64,000 bases of DNA, taken from Massilia varians (GTDB lineage: Bacteria > Pseudomonadota > Gammaproteobacteria > Burkholderiales > Burkholderiaceae_D). Under the pieces are notes generated by a model. That model had not been told where the DNA came from. It worked only from the letters and a program-made list of their open reading frames with translations, and ran no database searches. The stretch is taken from assembly GCF_027923905.1 (NCBI RefSeq), contig NZ_AP026966.1, positions 3,659,001-3,723,000 of the forward strand, written 5' to 3'. A program made the position numbers and the translations under genes. Numbering within the stretch: the stretch's first letter is position 1; every line of letters begins with the position of its first letter. Below, piece after piece: positions 52,350 to 60,227 of this stretch.

Positions 52350-53223
52350 CGGCAGCTCCGCAGCGCGGCACCCAATGGCCGCTCAGGAGCTGGGGTGGCC
52401 GCTCGCTCGCGTGCACCTGCGCGCTGCAGTCCCAGCGGTCCTGCTGGATCGCGAGGCCGGCGAACACGCCGTAGCCTTCGCCGGCGCGGATCTCTTCGCC
52501 GGCGAGCAGGCTCTCGCCGGCCCGGATCGCCCCCGCGGCGGCCAGGGCGCCGCCCGCCTTGATGCCCCAGGCGGCTTCGAGATGCCCGCCGCTCTCGATG
52601 CCGCCGCCCGATTCGATGCCGCGGCCGGCACGGATGTCCGCCTGCCCGGTGATCGCGCCACCGGCGCGGATGGCCTGTTCGCAGCGCGCCGGACCGCCCA
52701 GCACGATCTCGTGTCCCGCATTGCAGTCGCCATCCAGGGACAGCGTGCCGCCGCAGGCGATGTCCCAGCCGGCGCGCAGGGAGCCGCCCACGCGCATGTC
52801 GCCCAGCACATGGATGCCCCAGCCGGCGTCGACGCCGCCCGCGGCCGTCAGCGTGCCGGCGCACTGGATGCCGCCGCCGGCACGGATGTCGTCGCCGCCT
52901 TCGATCGACTGGCCGGCGCGGATGCCGCCGCCGGCGCGAATGACGCCGCCGGCCCTGAGCACGGTGTCGATCTCGATGTTGCCCTTCACCTCGAGCGAGC
53001 CGGCGAACACCAGGGCCTCGGCGTCGATCGCGTCGACCGTCATCACTGCCGAGGTCGGGCCGAACTGCGTCAGCAGCCAGCAGGCGTCGTCCACCCGTCC
53101 GGCCGCGACCAGGGCGTCGAGCAGGGGCTGGTAATCGCTGCCCTGCGCATGGTGCTGCAGGAACCAGCGGAAGCCATCCGCACAGGGACGCTTCGTCTTG
53201 ATGAAATTCTTGTTCAGATCCAT
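52342..53223 (-). CDS. Hexapeptide-repeat beta-solenoid protein
   Basis: A 293-residue protein. Residues 1-70 form a globular helical N-terminal domain (FIKTKRPCADGFRWFLQHH, AAGRVDDACWLLTQFGPTSA). From about residue 71 to 262 come roughly 30 imperfect six-residue units of the form Ile-x-Ala-Gly-Gly-x (GGVIRAGGGIRAGQ, DIRAGRGIESGG, AIRAGESLLAGEEI), in DNA an 18-bp period. This pattern predicts a long right- or left-handed beta-helix comparable to bactofilins or acyltransferase solenoids. There is no signal peptide. I chose the ATG at 53223, although 53241 is also possible. Function unknown. Confidence 0.8.
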   Translation of the reverse strand: MDLNKNFIKTKRPCADGFRWFLQHHAQGSDYQPLLDALVAAGRVDDACWLLTQFGPTSAVMTVDAIDAEALVFAGSLEVKGNIEIDTVLRAGGVIRAGGGIRAGQSIEGGDDIRAGGGIQCAGTLTAAGGVDAGWGIHVLGDMRVGGSLRAGWDIACGGTLSLDGDCNAGHEIVLGGPARCEQAIRAGGAITGQADIRAGRGIESGGGIESGGHLEAAWGIKAGGALAAAGAIRAGESLLAGEEIRAGEGYGVFAGLAIQQDRWDCSAQVHASERPPQLLSGHWVPRCGAADG

Positions 53224-53351
53224 GTGATTCTCTTCTTGCATACGGACGGCCCGCGGCGCTGCCACAGCGCGCGGGGCGGCCGCAGTATCGGTGAAATCGG
53301 ATGGGCTGCCTATTCGCCCGGGTCCGTACGGGAAACCCTTAGATCGGGTGC

Positions 53352-54227
53352 CTACGCCGCGGGCGCCGAACTCGCCGGCAGCGCCAGGATGTCGCAGTCG
53401 GAGCGGGCCAGCGCCTCGCCGAGCAGGCTGCGCAGGAACACGCCGCGCAGACCGGGAACCGGGTCGTTCGGCAGCACCAGAAGGTCGGGACGCAGGCGCC
53501 GCTCCGCATACTGGAGCACGGTGGGCGCGTAGCCATGCTCGACGATGCGCACGGTGCCGTCCGGCGCGTCCATGCCTTGCAAGGCGTCCTCGCGCTGCTG
53601 CTGGACGAAGGCCTCGATCCGGTCTTCGCCAGCGCCGGACGCGCGCAGCCGGTTCTCGCCCTTGCGGTCGAGCGCCGCCAGCAGCACGATCTCGGCCCCG
53701 GGCGCAACGCCGCCCAGGTGCGCGAGCGCCTCGCTCACGGAATGGCCGGGTTCGACCAGCACCAGGGCGCGCCGGTAGGCATGCGCGGCGTCGCGCCTGG
53801 CCATCAGGACCGGGTGTGCGGCGCCTTGCGCGATGGCGGGCGCGAGGCGCAGCGCGTGGCGGCCGGGACCCCAGGCCCGGTGCGCTTCGACCACGCTCAG
53901 GCGCGCCTGGCCGAAGCGCCTGCGCAGATCGGCGCCGCTGCGCGGCCAGCCGCGCTGGGCCTCGACCTCGAACAGGAAGCCGGTGTGGCGCTCGACCAGT
54001 TCGGCGAGCTGCACCAGGCGCTCGCGCTGGTGCTGGGCGCAGGCCTCGGCGCTCATGCCGCGCAGGAAATGCTGGAGGCCGTAGTGGTGGAAGTGCACCA
54101 GCAGGCCCCGTTCCCCGCGCTGCTGCGCGAGGCAGGCGGCGCGGCGCGCCACCTGCACGGTCTTGTCGGACCATTCGGCCGCGACCAGCGTCCAGTTGCT
54201 CACTTCGCCATCCCTTGCCATCGACAT
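53352..54227 (-). CDS. Universal stress protein family, two-domain
   Basis: A protein of about 291 residues with two degenerate UspA-type halves. The first opens WTLVAAEWSDKTVQVARRAA and the second carries YRRALVLVEPGHSVSEALAH. The C-terminus ends with the family strand LGEALARSDCDILALPA. The usual ATP motif (G-2x-G-9x-G-S/T) is not clear, so ATP binding is uncertain. GGAGG precedes the ATG at 54227, with a second in-frame ATG 6 bases further on. It diverges from the MASE1 sensor kinase gene and opens the stress island. Confidence 0.85.
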   Translation of the reverse strand: MSMARDGEVSNWTLVAAEWSDKTVQVARRAACLAQQRGERGLLVHFHHYGLQHFLRGMSAEACAQHQRERLVQLAELVERHTGFLFEVEAQRGWPRSGADLRRRFGQARLSVVEAHRAWGPGRHALRLAPAIAQGAAHPVLMARRDAAHAYRRALVLVEPGHSVSEALAHLGGVAPGAEIVLLAALDRKGENRLRASGAGEDRIEAFVQQQREDALQGMDAPDGTVRIVEHGYAPTVLQYAERRLRPDLLVLPNDPVPGLRGVFLRSLLGEALARSDCDILALPASSAPAA

Positions 54228-54380
54228 CCATCCTCCAGGGACGGCCAGTACGCCTGCCGCGCATCGACGGCCGCCCAATCCGTCCAGTATAATGAGGCGC
54301 CGATCCCAGCACATCCGCAGCCCGCGTACGGGAAGCCCTTAGCGCGCCCCACGACGCCGGGCGCATCCGAGGAATCCGAC

Positions 54381-55964
54381 ATGTTCGATCTCCGTGCCGT
54401 CCGCGCCGTCTGGCTCGGCGGCGCTTTCTGCCTTGCCTACGTCGCCCTCGACGTGACCAGCGGCCCCGAGGCGCGCCACCAGACCATCGCTCCGGTGTGG
54501 CATCCCGCCGCCGGCCTGGCGCTGTTCCTGGTCCTGCGCTGCGGGCGCCGCGCCGCCCTGCCGCTGGTCCTGGCCGCCCTGCTGGCGGCCGCGATCACCC
54601 CCGCCCTGCCGGCGCGGCCGGCATTTTCGCTGCTGATCGGACTGCTGCCGCCGGCCATCTACCTGGCCGTGGGCACGGCCATGCGCCGCCACCTGCCCGG
54701 CAGCGCCTTCCATGCGAGCCACCAGGGGCTGCTGCTGTGGGCGGTGTTCGCCACCATGGGCAGCCTGGGCGGCGCCCTCGCCTACGCCAGCGTGCTGCAC
54801 GGGCCGGAAGTATTCTCCACGCGCGGGTGGCTGGACGTGGTGGCGCGCTACGCGATCGCCGAGACCGCCGGCATGCTGGTGGTGGTGCCGATCTGCCAGT
54901 TCCTGCTCGACGAGGAGCTGCGCGCGGCCTACCTCGGCCGGATCCTGCGCTGGGAGACCGCCGCCTACATCGCCCTGATGGCCGCGGTGCTGGCGGTCGC
55001 GCTGCAGCGTCCGGCGCCGGAATCGCTGGCCTACTACCTCCTGATCCTGCCGCTGGCCTGGTCCGCCGCGCGCCAAGGCATGGCCGGCGCGGTCACGGCC
55101 GCCCTGGTGCTCGAGATCGGCGTCACCGTGGCCTCGCTGCGCCCGATCGCCTACGCCGCGCAGATGCCGAACGTGCAGATGCTGGTGCTCACCCTGACCC
55201 TGTCCGGCTTCCTGATCGGCATCGCGGTCGACGTCGCGCGCCGCGCCAGCCACGAGCTGCGCCATTCGCTGCGGCTGGCGGCGGCCGGCGAGATGGCGGG
55301 CGCGGTCGCGCACGAGCTGAACCAGCCGCTGACCGCCCTGTCGATGTACGGCAGCGCCTGCGAGCGCCTGATGGCGCGCGGCGACAGCGGGGAGCTGCTG
55401 CAGAAGACCATCCGCGCGATGGTCGCGGAATCGCAGCGCGCCTCGGAGGTGCTCAAGCGCCTGCGCGAATTCTTCCGTACCGGGACCACCGCGCTCGCGC
55501 CGGTGGCCGTGCCTGCGCTGGTGGGAGACATGCTTGCCTCGTTTGCGGACCAGGCGGCGCGCGAAGGCGTGCGCCTGGAAGCGGGGCCGATGCCCGACGC
55601 CTGCGTGCTGGGCGACCGGGTCCAGCTCGAGATCGTGCTGCGCAACCTGCTGTCGAACGCCATCCATGCGGTCGCCTCGATGCCGGCCGGCGTCGAGCGC
55701 CGGATCGCGCTGGACGCCGGCGTGGAAGGCGAGTCGGTATGGATCCGCATCGCCGACAACGGCCCGGGCATCGCCGACAAGATCCGGGCGCGCCTGTTCG
55801 AACCCTTCATCTCGCTCAAGTCCAGCGGCCTGGGCCTGGGACTGGCGATCAGCCGCGCCATCATCGAGACCCACGGCGGCGCACTGAGCGTCGAACCGGG
55901 GCGCCACGCCATCCTGAGAATCACCCTGCCGGCCCACACCGGGGACGGCGAAAGGACCTCCTGA
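54381..55964 (+). CDS. MASE1-type sensor histidine kinase
   Basis: A 527-residue kinase. Residues about 1-270 are an integral membrane MASE1-like sensor with about eight helices (WLGGAFCLAYVALDV, LALFLVLRCGRRAALPLVLA, YYLLILPLAWSAARQGMAGA). HisKA has the phospho-acceptor His311 in MAGAVAHELNQPLTALSMYG, the FixL/NtrB-like HELNQPL form, and HATPase follows (LRNLLSNAIHAVASMPAG, SGLGLGLAISRAIIETHGG). It has no receiver. The ATG at 54381 is close to the divergent USP gene. The stop and the next ATG are separated by one base, so the FixJ-type gene that follows is its partner. Confidence 0.92.
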   Translation: MFDLRAVRAVWLGGAFCLAYVALDVTSGPEARHQTIAPVWHPAAGLALFLVLRCGRRAALPLVLAALLAAAITPALPARPAFSLLIGLLPPAIYLAVGTAMRRHLPGSAFHASHQGLLLWAVFATMGSLGGALAYASVLHGPEVFSTRGWLDVVARYAIAETAGMLVVVPICQFLLDEELRAAYLGRILRWETAAYIALMAAVLAVALQRPAPESLAYYLLILPLAWSAARQGMAGAVTAALVLEIGVTVASLRPIAYAAQMPNVQMLVLTLTLSGFLIGIAVDVARRASHELRHSLRLAAAGEMAGAVAHELNQPLTALSMYGSACERLMARGDSGELLQKTIRAMVAESQRASEVLKRLREFFRTGTTALAPVAVPALVGDMLASFADQAAREGVRLEAGPMPDACVLGDRVQLEIVLRNLLSNAIHAVASMPAGVERRIALDAGVEGESVWIRIADNGPGIADKIRARLFEPFISLKSSGLGLGLAISRAIIETHGGALSVEPGRHAILRITLPAHTGDGERTS

Positions 55965-55965
55965 C

Positions 55966-56574
55966 ATGAACCGCAACCAGACCGTGTACATCGTCGACGA
56001 CGATGCCGCCGTGCGCGACGCGCTCGGTCTCCTGCTGAGCCTGCATGGCTACCGGACCGCCTTCTTCTCCGACGCGGACTCCTTCCTGCGCGCGTGGACG
56101 AGCGAAGCCAACGGATGCCTGTTGCTGGACATTCGCATGCCGGGGATGGATGGATTGAGCCTGCAGAAGAAGTTGCGCGAACTGGGCAGCCGCCTGCCGG
56201 TCCTGATCATCACCGGCCATGGCGACGTCCATTCGGCGCGCGAAGCGTTTCGTTCGGAAGCGGTGGATTTCCTGGAAAAGCCGCTGCAGGAAGGGCCGCT
56301 GGTCGCGGCCATCGAGGAAGCGCTGGCGCGGGCGGCGCGCCCGGGCGCGGGCACGGCCTCGCCGGACTACCTGAAACGCCACGCCAGCCTGACCCCGCGC
56401 GAGCGCGAGGTGATGGAGCTGGTCGTGGCGGGCCGGCACAACCGCGAGATCGCCGAAGAACTCGGGATCAGCGTGCGCACCGTGGAAGTGCACAAGTCAC
56501 GGGTGATGGAGAAACTGCAGGTGGAGTCGATCGCGGAACTGGTCCGCCAGCACCTGCAGAACCCGATCGGCTAG
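55966..56574 (+). CDS. FixJ/NarL-type response regulator
   Basis: A 202-residue response regulator. Receiver: VYIVDDDAAVRDALGLLLSL at the start, phosphorylated Asp55 in CLLLDIRMPGMDGLS, then ITGHGDVHSAREAF and FLEKPLQEGPLVAAI. The C-terminal LuxR/FixJ helix-turn-helix is LTPREREVMELVVAGRHNRE and ISVRTVEVHKSRVMEKL. It is co-transcribed with the MASE1 kinase. Together they resemble FixL/FixJ-like systems, which often regulate oxygen-limited or stress genes, so the universal stress genes nearby are candidate targets. Confidence 0.93.
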   Translation: MNRNQTVYIVDDDAAVRDALGLLLSLHGYRTAFFSDADSFLRAWTSEANGCLLLDIRMPGMDGLSLQKKLRELGSRLPVLIITGHGDVHSAREAFRSEAVDFLEKPLQEGPLVAAIEEALARAARPGAGTASPDYLKRHASLTPREREVMELVVAGRHNREIAEELGISVRTVEVHKSRVMEKLQVESIAELVRQHLQNPIG

Positions 56575-56844
56575 TCAGGCCGCGGGCAGCGCCTCGCTGT
56601 GCGCCGCCGGCGGCACGCCGTCCGGCTGCGCCACCGCCATCTCGCCGAACAGCAACTGCCCGGCCAGCACAGCCGCCAGCGTGGCCGCCATGGCCTTGAG
56701 CGCGGTGCGCCGCGATTGTGCATTGCGCTCCAGCAGGTGCTTCGCCAGGCGCCGCTTGCTGCGCCGCTCCATCCGCTGTTCCATCCGCTGCTTGGCGCGC
56801 AGCGCCGCATCCCGGCCAAACAATCCCGGTCGATACATTGACAT
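56575..56844 (-). CDS. Small hypothetical protein with basic region and membrane segment
   Basis: An 89-residue protein. It has an Arg/Lys/Gln-rich region in residues 10-45 (ALRAKQRMEQRMERRSKRRL) followed by a hydrophobic segment (ALKAMAATLAAVLAGQLLFG), then a Pro/Ala-rich tail. GGAGG lies 5 bases before the ATG at 56844, which supports this start. The order of basic helix then membrane segment suggests a membrane protein with the basic part in the cytoplasm. I do not recognise a family. It touches the response regulator end to end. Confidence 0.6.
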   Translation of the reverse strand: MSMYRPGLFGRDAALRAKQRMEQRMERRSKRRLAKHLLERNAQSRRTALKAMAATLAAVLAGQLLFGEMAVAQPDGVPPAAHSEALPAA

Positions 56845-57049
56845 TCCGTCCTCCAATTCGCCCCTGCTGCGGGGCATTCATCATGTCGCGGCGCCTCGGC
56901 CGCGGGTCGGGTTCGCAAGGAGGCTCGGGAGCTGCACGGCGGCGGACCAGCAGGCCGCGCGCGCGCAATCCCGAGCCTAGGCGAGGCCGGCGTGGCCTCG
57001 CATCCGGCGCAACCGGTACATGACGATGGGAGTGACGGGCATCATGCCG

Positions 57050-57415
57050 TCAACCGTGCCGGCGTGCCAGCGCCGCGTCGAGCTGGCGACCGGCCAGCAC
57101 CAGGCCTTCGCGCAAAGCCGCCGCGTCGCCGGTGCGGACCGCCAGGGCCGCTTCGAGCGCATCCCGGAACGGCAGCAGGGCCAGGGCCAGGTCCTGGTGA
57201 CCATAGCGGGCCGCCAGCGCGAGATCGGCCGTGGCGCGCCGCCGTGCCTGGCCGAGTTCGGCCATTGCCCCATCCAGCTGGTGCTGCAGCGCCGCGATAC
57301 GCCGCCCGGTGGCGGCGATGCGCTCCTCGATGCCGCCCCCATGCGCGGACGGCGCTCCCTTGACGTCTGCGTCGTCTTGCGGGTGGAACGACCCGGCACA
57401 ATTCATCTCGGTCAT
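57050..57415 (-). CDS. GrpE-like small protein, copy 1
   Basis: A 121-residue protein with similarity to GrpE in one part: IEERIAATGRRIAALQHQLD (coiled coil) then RRRATADLALAARYGHQDLA and LALLPFRDALEAAL, which matches the GrpE pattern of RRRAEKD-type, a helix, and LLPVLDxLERAL. The C-terminal beta-domain that contacts DnaK in real GrpE is missing. The AAAGGAG ribosome site is 6 bases before the ATG at 57415, which overlaps the upstream Rnk-like stop by 4 bases. A second paralogue lies at 59848. Its role may be as a co-factor in stress, but that is inference. Confidence 0.75.
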   Translation of the reverse strand: MTEMNCAGSFHPQDDADVKGAPSAHGGGIEERIAATGRRIAALQHQLDGAMAELGQARRRATADLALAARYGHQDLALALLPFRDALEAALAVRTGDAAALREGLVLAGRQLDAALARRHG

Positions 57416-57864
57416 GACGTTCTCCTTTCTGGTGGGTTGCAAAGTGGCTGGTAAGGCGGCGCCGGCGGCATGATCGCCGGCGGCTCCACCTCGACGATGT
57501 CGACCAGCATGGAGCGCGCGTTCGGCAGCGCGATCTCCACGCTGCAGCCTTCGGCATGCCCGAGCAGTCCCAGCGCCAGCGGCGACAGGATGGTCACCCG
57601 CGCCAGCAGCGCGTTGGCGTCATACGGGCAGGCGATCACGATGGAACTCAGGTCGCGCGCGCCGTCGGGCCGGTAATGGACCGTCGCCCCCAGCGAGACG
57701 TGGCGGCGCGCCGCGTCGGTCTCGGGCAGCGGCAGCGACGACGCCAGCAGGGCCGCGAGCTTGCGCCCGGAGGGGTCGCGCGAACCCGCGTCGATGGCGT
57801 GCTCGCGTGCGAAACGATGAAGGACGGCCAGGTCTTGCTGGCTCAGGTAATGCCTGGTACACAT
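57412..57864 (-). CDS. Rnk/GreA-like C-terminal-domain protein, copy 1
   Basis: A 150-residue protein. The C-terminal half is a GreA/GreB FKBP-like domain: SLGATVHYRPDGARDLSSIV then TILSPLALGLLGHAEGCSVE and SMLVDIVEVEPPA. The N-terminal part is short (CTRHYLSQQDLAVLHRFARE) and lacks the GreA coiled coil, as in Rnk. Rnk binds RNA polymerase and affects NDP kinase levels. A paralogue lies at 60228. Its mRNA begins in a long structured leader with an upstream small ORF. It overlaps the GrpE-like gene by 4 bases. Confidence 0.85.
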   Translation of the reverse strand: MCTRHYLSQQDLAVLHRFAREHAIDAGSRDPSGRKLAALLASSLPLPETDAARRHVSLGATVHYRPDGARDLSSIVIACPYDANALLARVTILSPLALGLLGHAEGCSVEIALPNARSMLVDIVEVEPPAIMPPAPPYQPLCNPPERRTS

Positions 57865-57876
57865 ACGATGCCTTTC

Positions 57877-57896
57877 CCAGCCCGCGGTGGGGCTGG
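57877..57896 (-). promoter_or_regulatory. Leader hairpin B next to ribosome site, copy 1
   Basis: CCAGCC (57877-57882) pairs with GGCTGG (57891-57896). The stem sits just upstream of the GGGAAAGG ribosome site of the Rnk-like gene. The same arms with a different loop occur at 60678-60696, so the pairing is conserved while the loop is not. Confidence 0.5.
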
Positions 57897-57960
57897 CCGA
57901 CAGTAACGAATCAGGCCGGGCGCCGTGGCGCCGCGACTACTGGACGATCTTGTGGGTGCG

Positions 57961-57991
57961 GCTCGGGAGAGTCAGCGGACTCTCGCCGAGC
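57961..57991 (-). promoter_or_regulatory. Leader hairpin A directly after the small ORF, copy 1
   Basis: GCTCGGGAGAGTC (57961-57973) pairs with GACTCTCGCCGAGC (57978-57991), with one bulged base and a four-base loop. On the minus strand it begins with the base right after the TGA of the small ORF at 57992. No U-tract follows, so it is not a simple intrinsic terminator. Copy 2 is a longer version at 60771-60815. Confidence 0.65.
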
Positions 57992-58162
57992 TCAAGAGAG
58001 GCAGGCGAGATCGCGCGTCGAGCGTTGTGCCAGACGAGCGTGGTAGACGCTCAATCCGAGCGACAGGCCGGTGTGCGGGCAGCGGGCGGCTTCGACGGCG
58101 CCGACGCGCGACGTCCGCACGCTGGAGGATGAACCAATGCCGAAAGAAGAAATGCAGCGCAT
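57992..58162 (-). CDS. Small leader ORF, copy 1 (56 residues)
   Basis: An ORF of 56 codons in the Rnk-like leader, with a paralogue at 60816. The two products share MRCISS at the N-terminus and LSLGLSV, HARLAQ and STRDLACLS at the C-terminus; stop position and frame agree, and a 12-bp difference keeps the frame. About half of the DNA differences change no residue or are Tyr/Phe swaps. There is no clear ribosome site at the ATG (58162), about 28 bases from the promoter start. It may be a leader peptide, a real small protein, or an incidental frame inside a structured RNA. Confidence 0.5.
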   Translation of the reverse strand: MRCISSFGIGSSSSVRTSRVGAVEAARCPHTGLSLGLSVYHARLAQRSTRDLACLS

Positions 58163-58196
58163 GTCCGGTCGATGTACGTGAAGTGGAATCGGGACC

Positions 58197-58224
58197 AGTA
58201 TATACCACCTGTTTTTTTCGTCAA
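58197..58224 (-). promoter_or_regulatory. Promoter P1 of Rnk-like module 1
   Basis: On the minus strand TTGACG (58219-58224), a 16-bp spacer beginning with a run of A, and TATACT (58197-58202). Promoter P2 at 61033-61060 has the same boxes and spacing and nearly the same spacer. Transcription should start near 58190 and give a leader of about 325 bases before the Rnk-like ATG. Confidence 0.75.
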
Positions 58225-58250
58225 CACGGCGGCCAGCGCGCGGCGTGGAA

Positions 58251-58901
58251 TCAGTCCGCACCCGCGCGCGGCAGCAGCAGCAGGTCGCACTCGGTGCGGG
58301 CCAGCAGCGCGCGCAGGCCGGCGCGCCGGCGCCATGCCGCCCACGGCCCGCCCCCGCCATCGGCCAGCACCAGCACGTCCGGCCGCGTCATGGCGGCATG
58401 CGCCGCGACCGCCGCGATCCAGGGCTGGCGCAGCACCATCAGCACGGGGCGGACCTGGCGTGCCCGCAACTGCGCGGCGAAGCGCCACAGCGCCGCGCGC
58501 GCGACCCCTTCGCTGCTGCGCCGGCAGGCGTCGAGCGTGGCCGCGCCCACGCCCGCCATGCGCATGCCGCCCTCGCCGCGCACGCGGCAGCCGTGCAGGA
58601 GGGTGAAGCGCATGCGCGGCAGCGTACGGATGGCCAGGCGCGCGCTCTCCAGCGAGGACGGCGACAGATCCGTCGGAAACAGCGCATGGCCGTCCTGGCG
58701 CGACTGGTACTGCCGGCCGGCGCGCACCAGCAGCACGGCGCCGGCGCCGGCACGCAAGGCCGCCAGCGCGCGCGCCGCGTTATGCCGCACCGGCCACAAG
58801 GGGTGCGCCTGCCAGTGCAGCACCCGCATCTCCCCCGCGTCCTGGCCGCCGGTGCGATGCCAGGTGCTGCCGCCCTGCGGCATGATGGTGTCGTAGGCCA
58901 T
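58251..58901 (-). CDS. Degenerate universal stress protein
   Basis: A 216-residue protein with a single UspA-like fold, as judged by the final strand TECDLLLLPR and the middle DGHALFPTDLSPSSLESARL, which has the position of a Usp second half. MAYDTIMPQGGS at the start has no Usp resemblance and the ATP-binding glycines are absent. GAGGAGG precedes the ATG at 58901. It is the last gene of the P2 operon and lies just upstream of P1. A tandem two-domain paralogue precedes it at 58938. Confidence 0.75.
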   Translation of the reverse strand: MAYDTIMPQGGSTWHRTGGQDAGEMRVLHWQAHPLWPVRHNAARALAALRAGAGAVLLVRAGRQYQSRQDGHALFPTDLSPSSLESARLAIRTLPRMRFTLLHGCRVRGEGGMRMAGVGAATLDACRRSSEGVARAALWRFAAQLRARQVRPVLMVLRQPWIAAVAAHAAMTRPDVLVLADGGGGPWAAWRRRAGLRALLARTECDLLLLPRAGAD

Positions 58902-58937
58902 GTCTTTCCTCCTCGCTCAATGAGCTCCCGGCGGGGC

Positions 58938-59855
58938 TTACGCCGCCAGGCGCCGGTCGCTGCCGTCGCCGTGGCGGTCCGGTCCGACCAGGAGATCGCA
59001 TGCGCCCTCGTCCATCAGCCTTTGCATCACGTTGGTGCAGGACAGGCGCGCACCCGGATGGCACGCGCCGCGCCCCAGCACCAGCAGGTCGGCCTGCTGG
59101 CGCCGCACGCAATCGCGGATGACATCGAACGCGCGCCCGGCATGCACTTCGCGCCGCCCCGGCGGCACGTCATGCAGGAACAGCTCGACGAACTCGTCGA
59201 GCTTCCTGCGCGCGGCCTCCCAGCCCTGCTCGCGGTAGGAGCGGATCACCCGCAGCGGCAACTCCAGCTCGCGCATCATGGCCGTCTCGGGCTGCTGGAA
59301 GGCGTGCACGAAGACGAAACGGGCGTCCGGCGCAAGCAGCGCCGCGGTGCGCGCCGCCGCCAGCGAAGCACGCGAGAAGTCGGTGGCCACCACGACATTA
59401 CGGTAATCGTGGCGCGGCTCGCCGTGCACCAGCAGCACGGCGCCCTGGCACAGGCGCACGACGTCGGCGTCGCGCGAGGGCCGCGCCCACAGCGGCAGGC
59501 GCGGCCTGCCGCTGCCCGCCATCAGGGTCAGGTCGGCCCGGATGCTGTCGGCTGTCACGGCGATCACGTCGGCCGGATGGCCGCGCCGGACCGTCCACAC
59601 CTTGTCCAGCTCGTCCGGCAGCGGGAAGTCGCCGAGCGGCCTGGCCTCGCCATCGACCAGCGCCCTGAGCTTGCCGCCATCGACCTGGACGTGGCTGTAG
59701 GCGGTGGTGGGACGCATACCGCTGCCGGCGCGCTTCAGGGCCAGCACGTCGAAGGCCTCGACGCCCAGCGCCGGCGCCAGCAGCGAAGCCCGCATTTCGA
59801 CACGGCCGGGATGGGACTGGTTTATCGCGAGCAGGATCCGGTCGATTCTACGCAC
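58938..59855 (-). CDS. Two-domain universal stress protein with GTG start
   Basis: A 305-residue protein. The first half begins RRIDRILLAINQSHPGRVEM and the second has RNVVVATDFSRASLAAARTA, the beta1-alpha1 start of a Usp domain, and later LLVLGRGACHPGARLSCTNV and MDEGACDLLVGP. The stretch GRGACHPGARLSCTNVMQRL resembles the Usp ATP motif (Gly-x2-Gly...Gly-Ser/Thr) only loosely. The start is GTG at 59855, supported by GGAGG 5 bases upstream; ATG codons upstream belong to another frame. It overlaps the GrpE-like gene by 8 bases. Confidence 0.85.
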   Translation of the reverse strand: MRRIDRILLAINQSHPGRVEMRASLLAPALGVEAFDVLALKRAGSGMRPTTAYSHVQVDGGKLRALVDGEARPLGDFPLPDELDKVWTVRRGHPADVIAVTADSIRADLTLMAGSGRPRLPLWARPSRDADVVRLCQGAVLLVHGEPRHDYRNVVVATDFSRASLAAARTAALLAPDARFVFVHAFQQPETAMMRELELPLRVIRSYREQGWEAARRKLDEFVELFLHDVPPGRREVHAGRAFDVIRDCVRRQQADLLVLGRGACHPGARLSCTNVMQRLMDEGACDLLVGPDRHGDGSDRRLAA

Positions 59856-60168
59856 AGTGTCCTCCCTGGATACCGTCGTGTGGCGTGGCGCGCGCCACCG
59901 CCTTGGCCAGCTGGCGCTGCGCCAGCTCCACGCTCTCGCGCAGGGGCGCGGCGTCGCCCAAGGCGAGCAGCCCGCCGGCCGGGTCCTGCCGGCCGCAGCG
60001 CTCGGCCTGCGCCAGCTCGGCGGCCGCGCGCCGGCGCGCCTGGGCCAGGTCGGCAAGCGCGTCATCCAGCCGTCGCTGCAAGGCCGCGATGCGCTGGCCG
60101 GCGGCCGCGATGCGCTCTTCGATGCCGGGCTTGCGCCCCGGCGCTGGCTTGTGCTCGATATCGGTCAT
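59848..60168 (-). CDS. GrpE-like small protein, copy 2
   Basis: A 106-residue paralogue of the protein at 57050. The coiled-coil part is nearly the same: IEERIAAAGQRIAALQRRLD and LADLAQARRRAAAELAQAER. The GrpE-like LLPFRDALEAAL helix is replaced by GGLLALGDAAPLRESVELAQ, so this copy has diverged further. AAGGAG is 5 bases before the ATG. It sits between the Rnk-like copy 2 and the two-domain Usp gene. Loss of the dimer-tip and the beta-domain means that a canonical exchange-factor role is unlikely. Confidence 0.7.
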   Translation of the reverse strand: MTDIEHKPAPGRKPGIEERIAAAGQRIAALQRRLDDALADLAQARRRAAAELAQAERCGRQDPAGGLLALGDAAPLRESVELAQRQLAKAVARATPHDGIQGGHCA

Positions 60169-60227
60169 GGCTTCTCCTTCAAGCGTAGGTAGGGATAAGG
60201 GGATCGTGCGGCGTGCCCTGGCCGGAC

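Noticed and set aside
52342..54366. A 674-codon extension upstream of the solenoid protein.
   Set aside because: The upstream part overlaps the Usp gene in a shifted frame; the ATG at 53223 fits the solenoid protein's natural N-terminus.
57961..57991. Simple rho-independent terminator inside the leader.
   Set aside because: No U-tract follows on either strand, and both copies place the hairpin directly after the small ORF's stop, so a leader structure is more likely.
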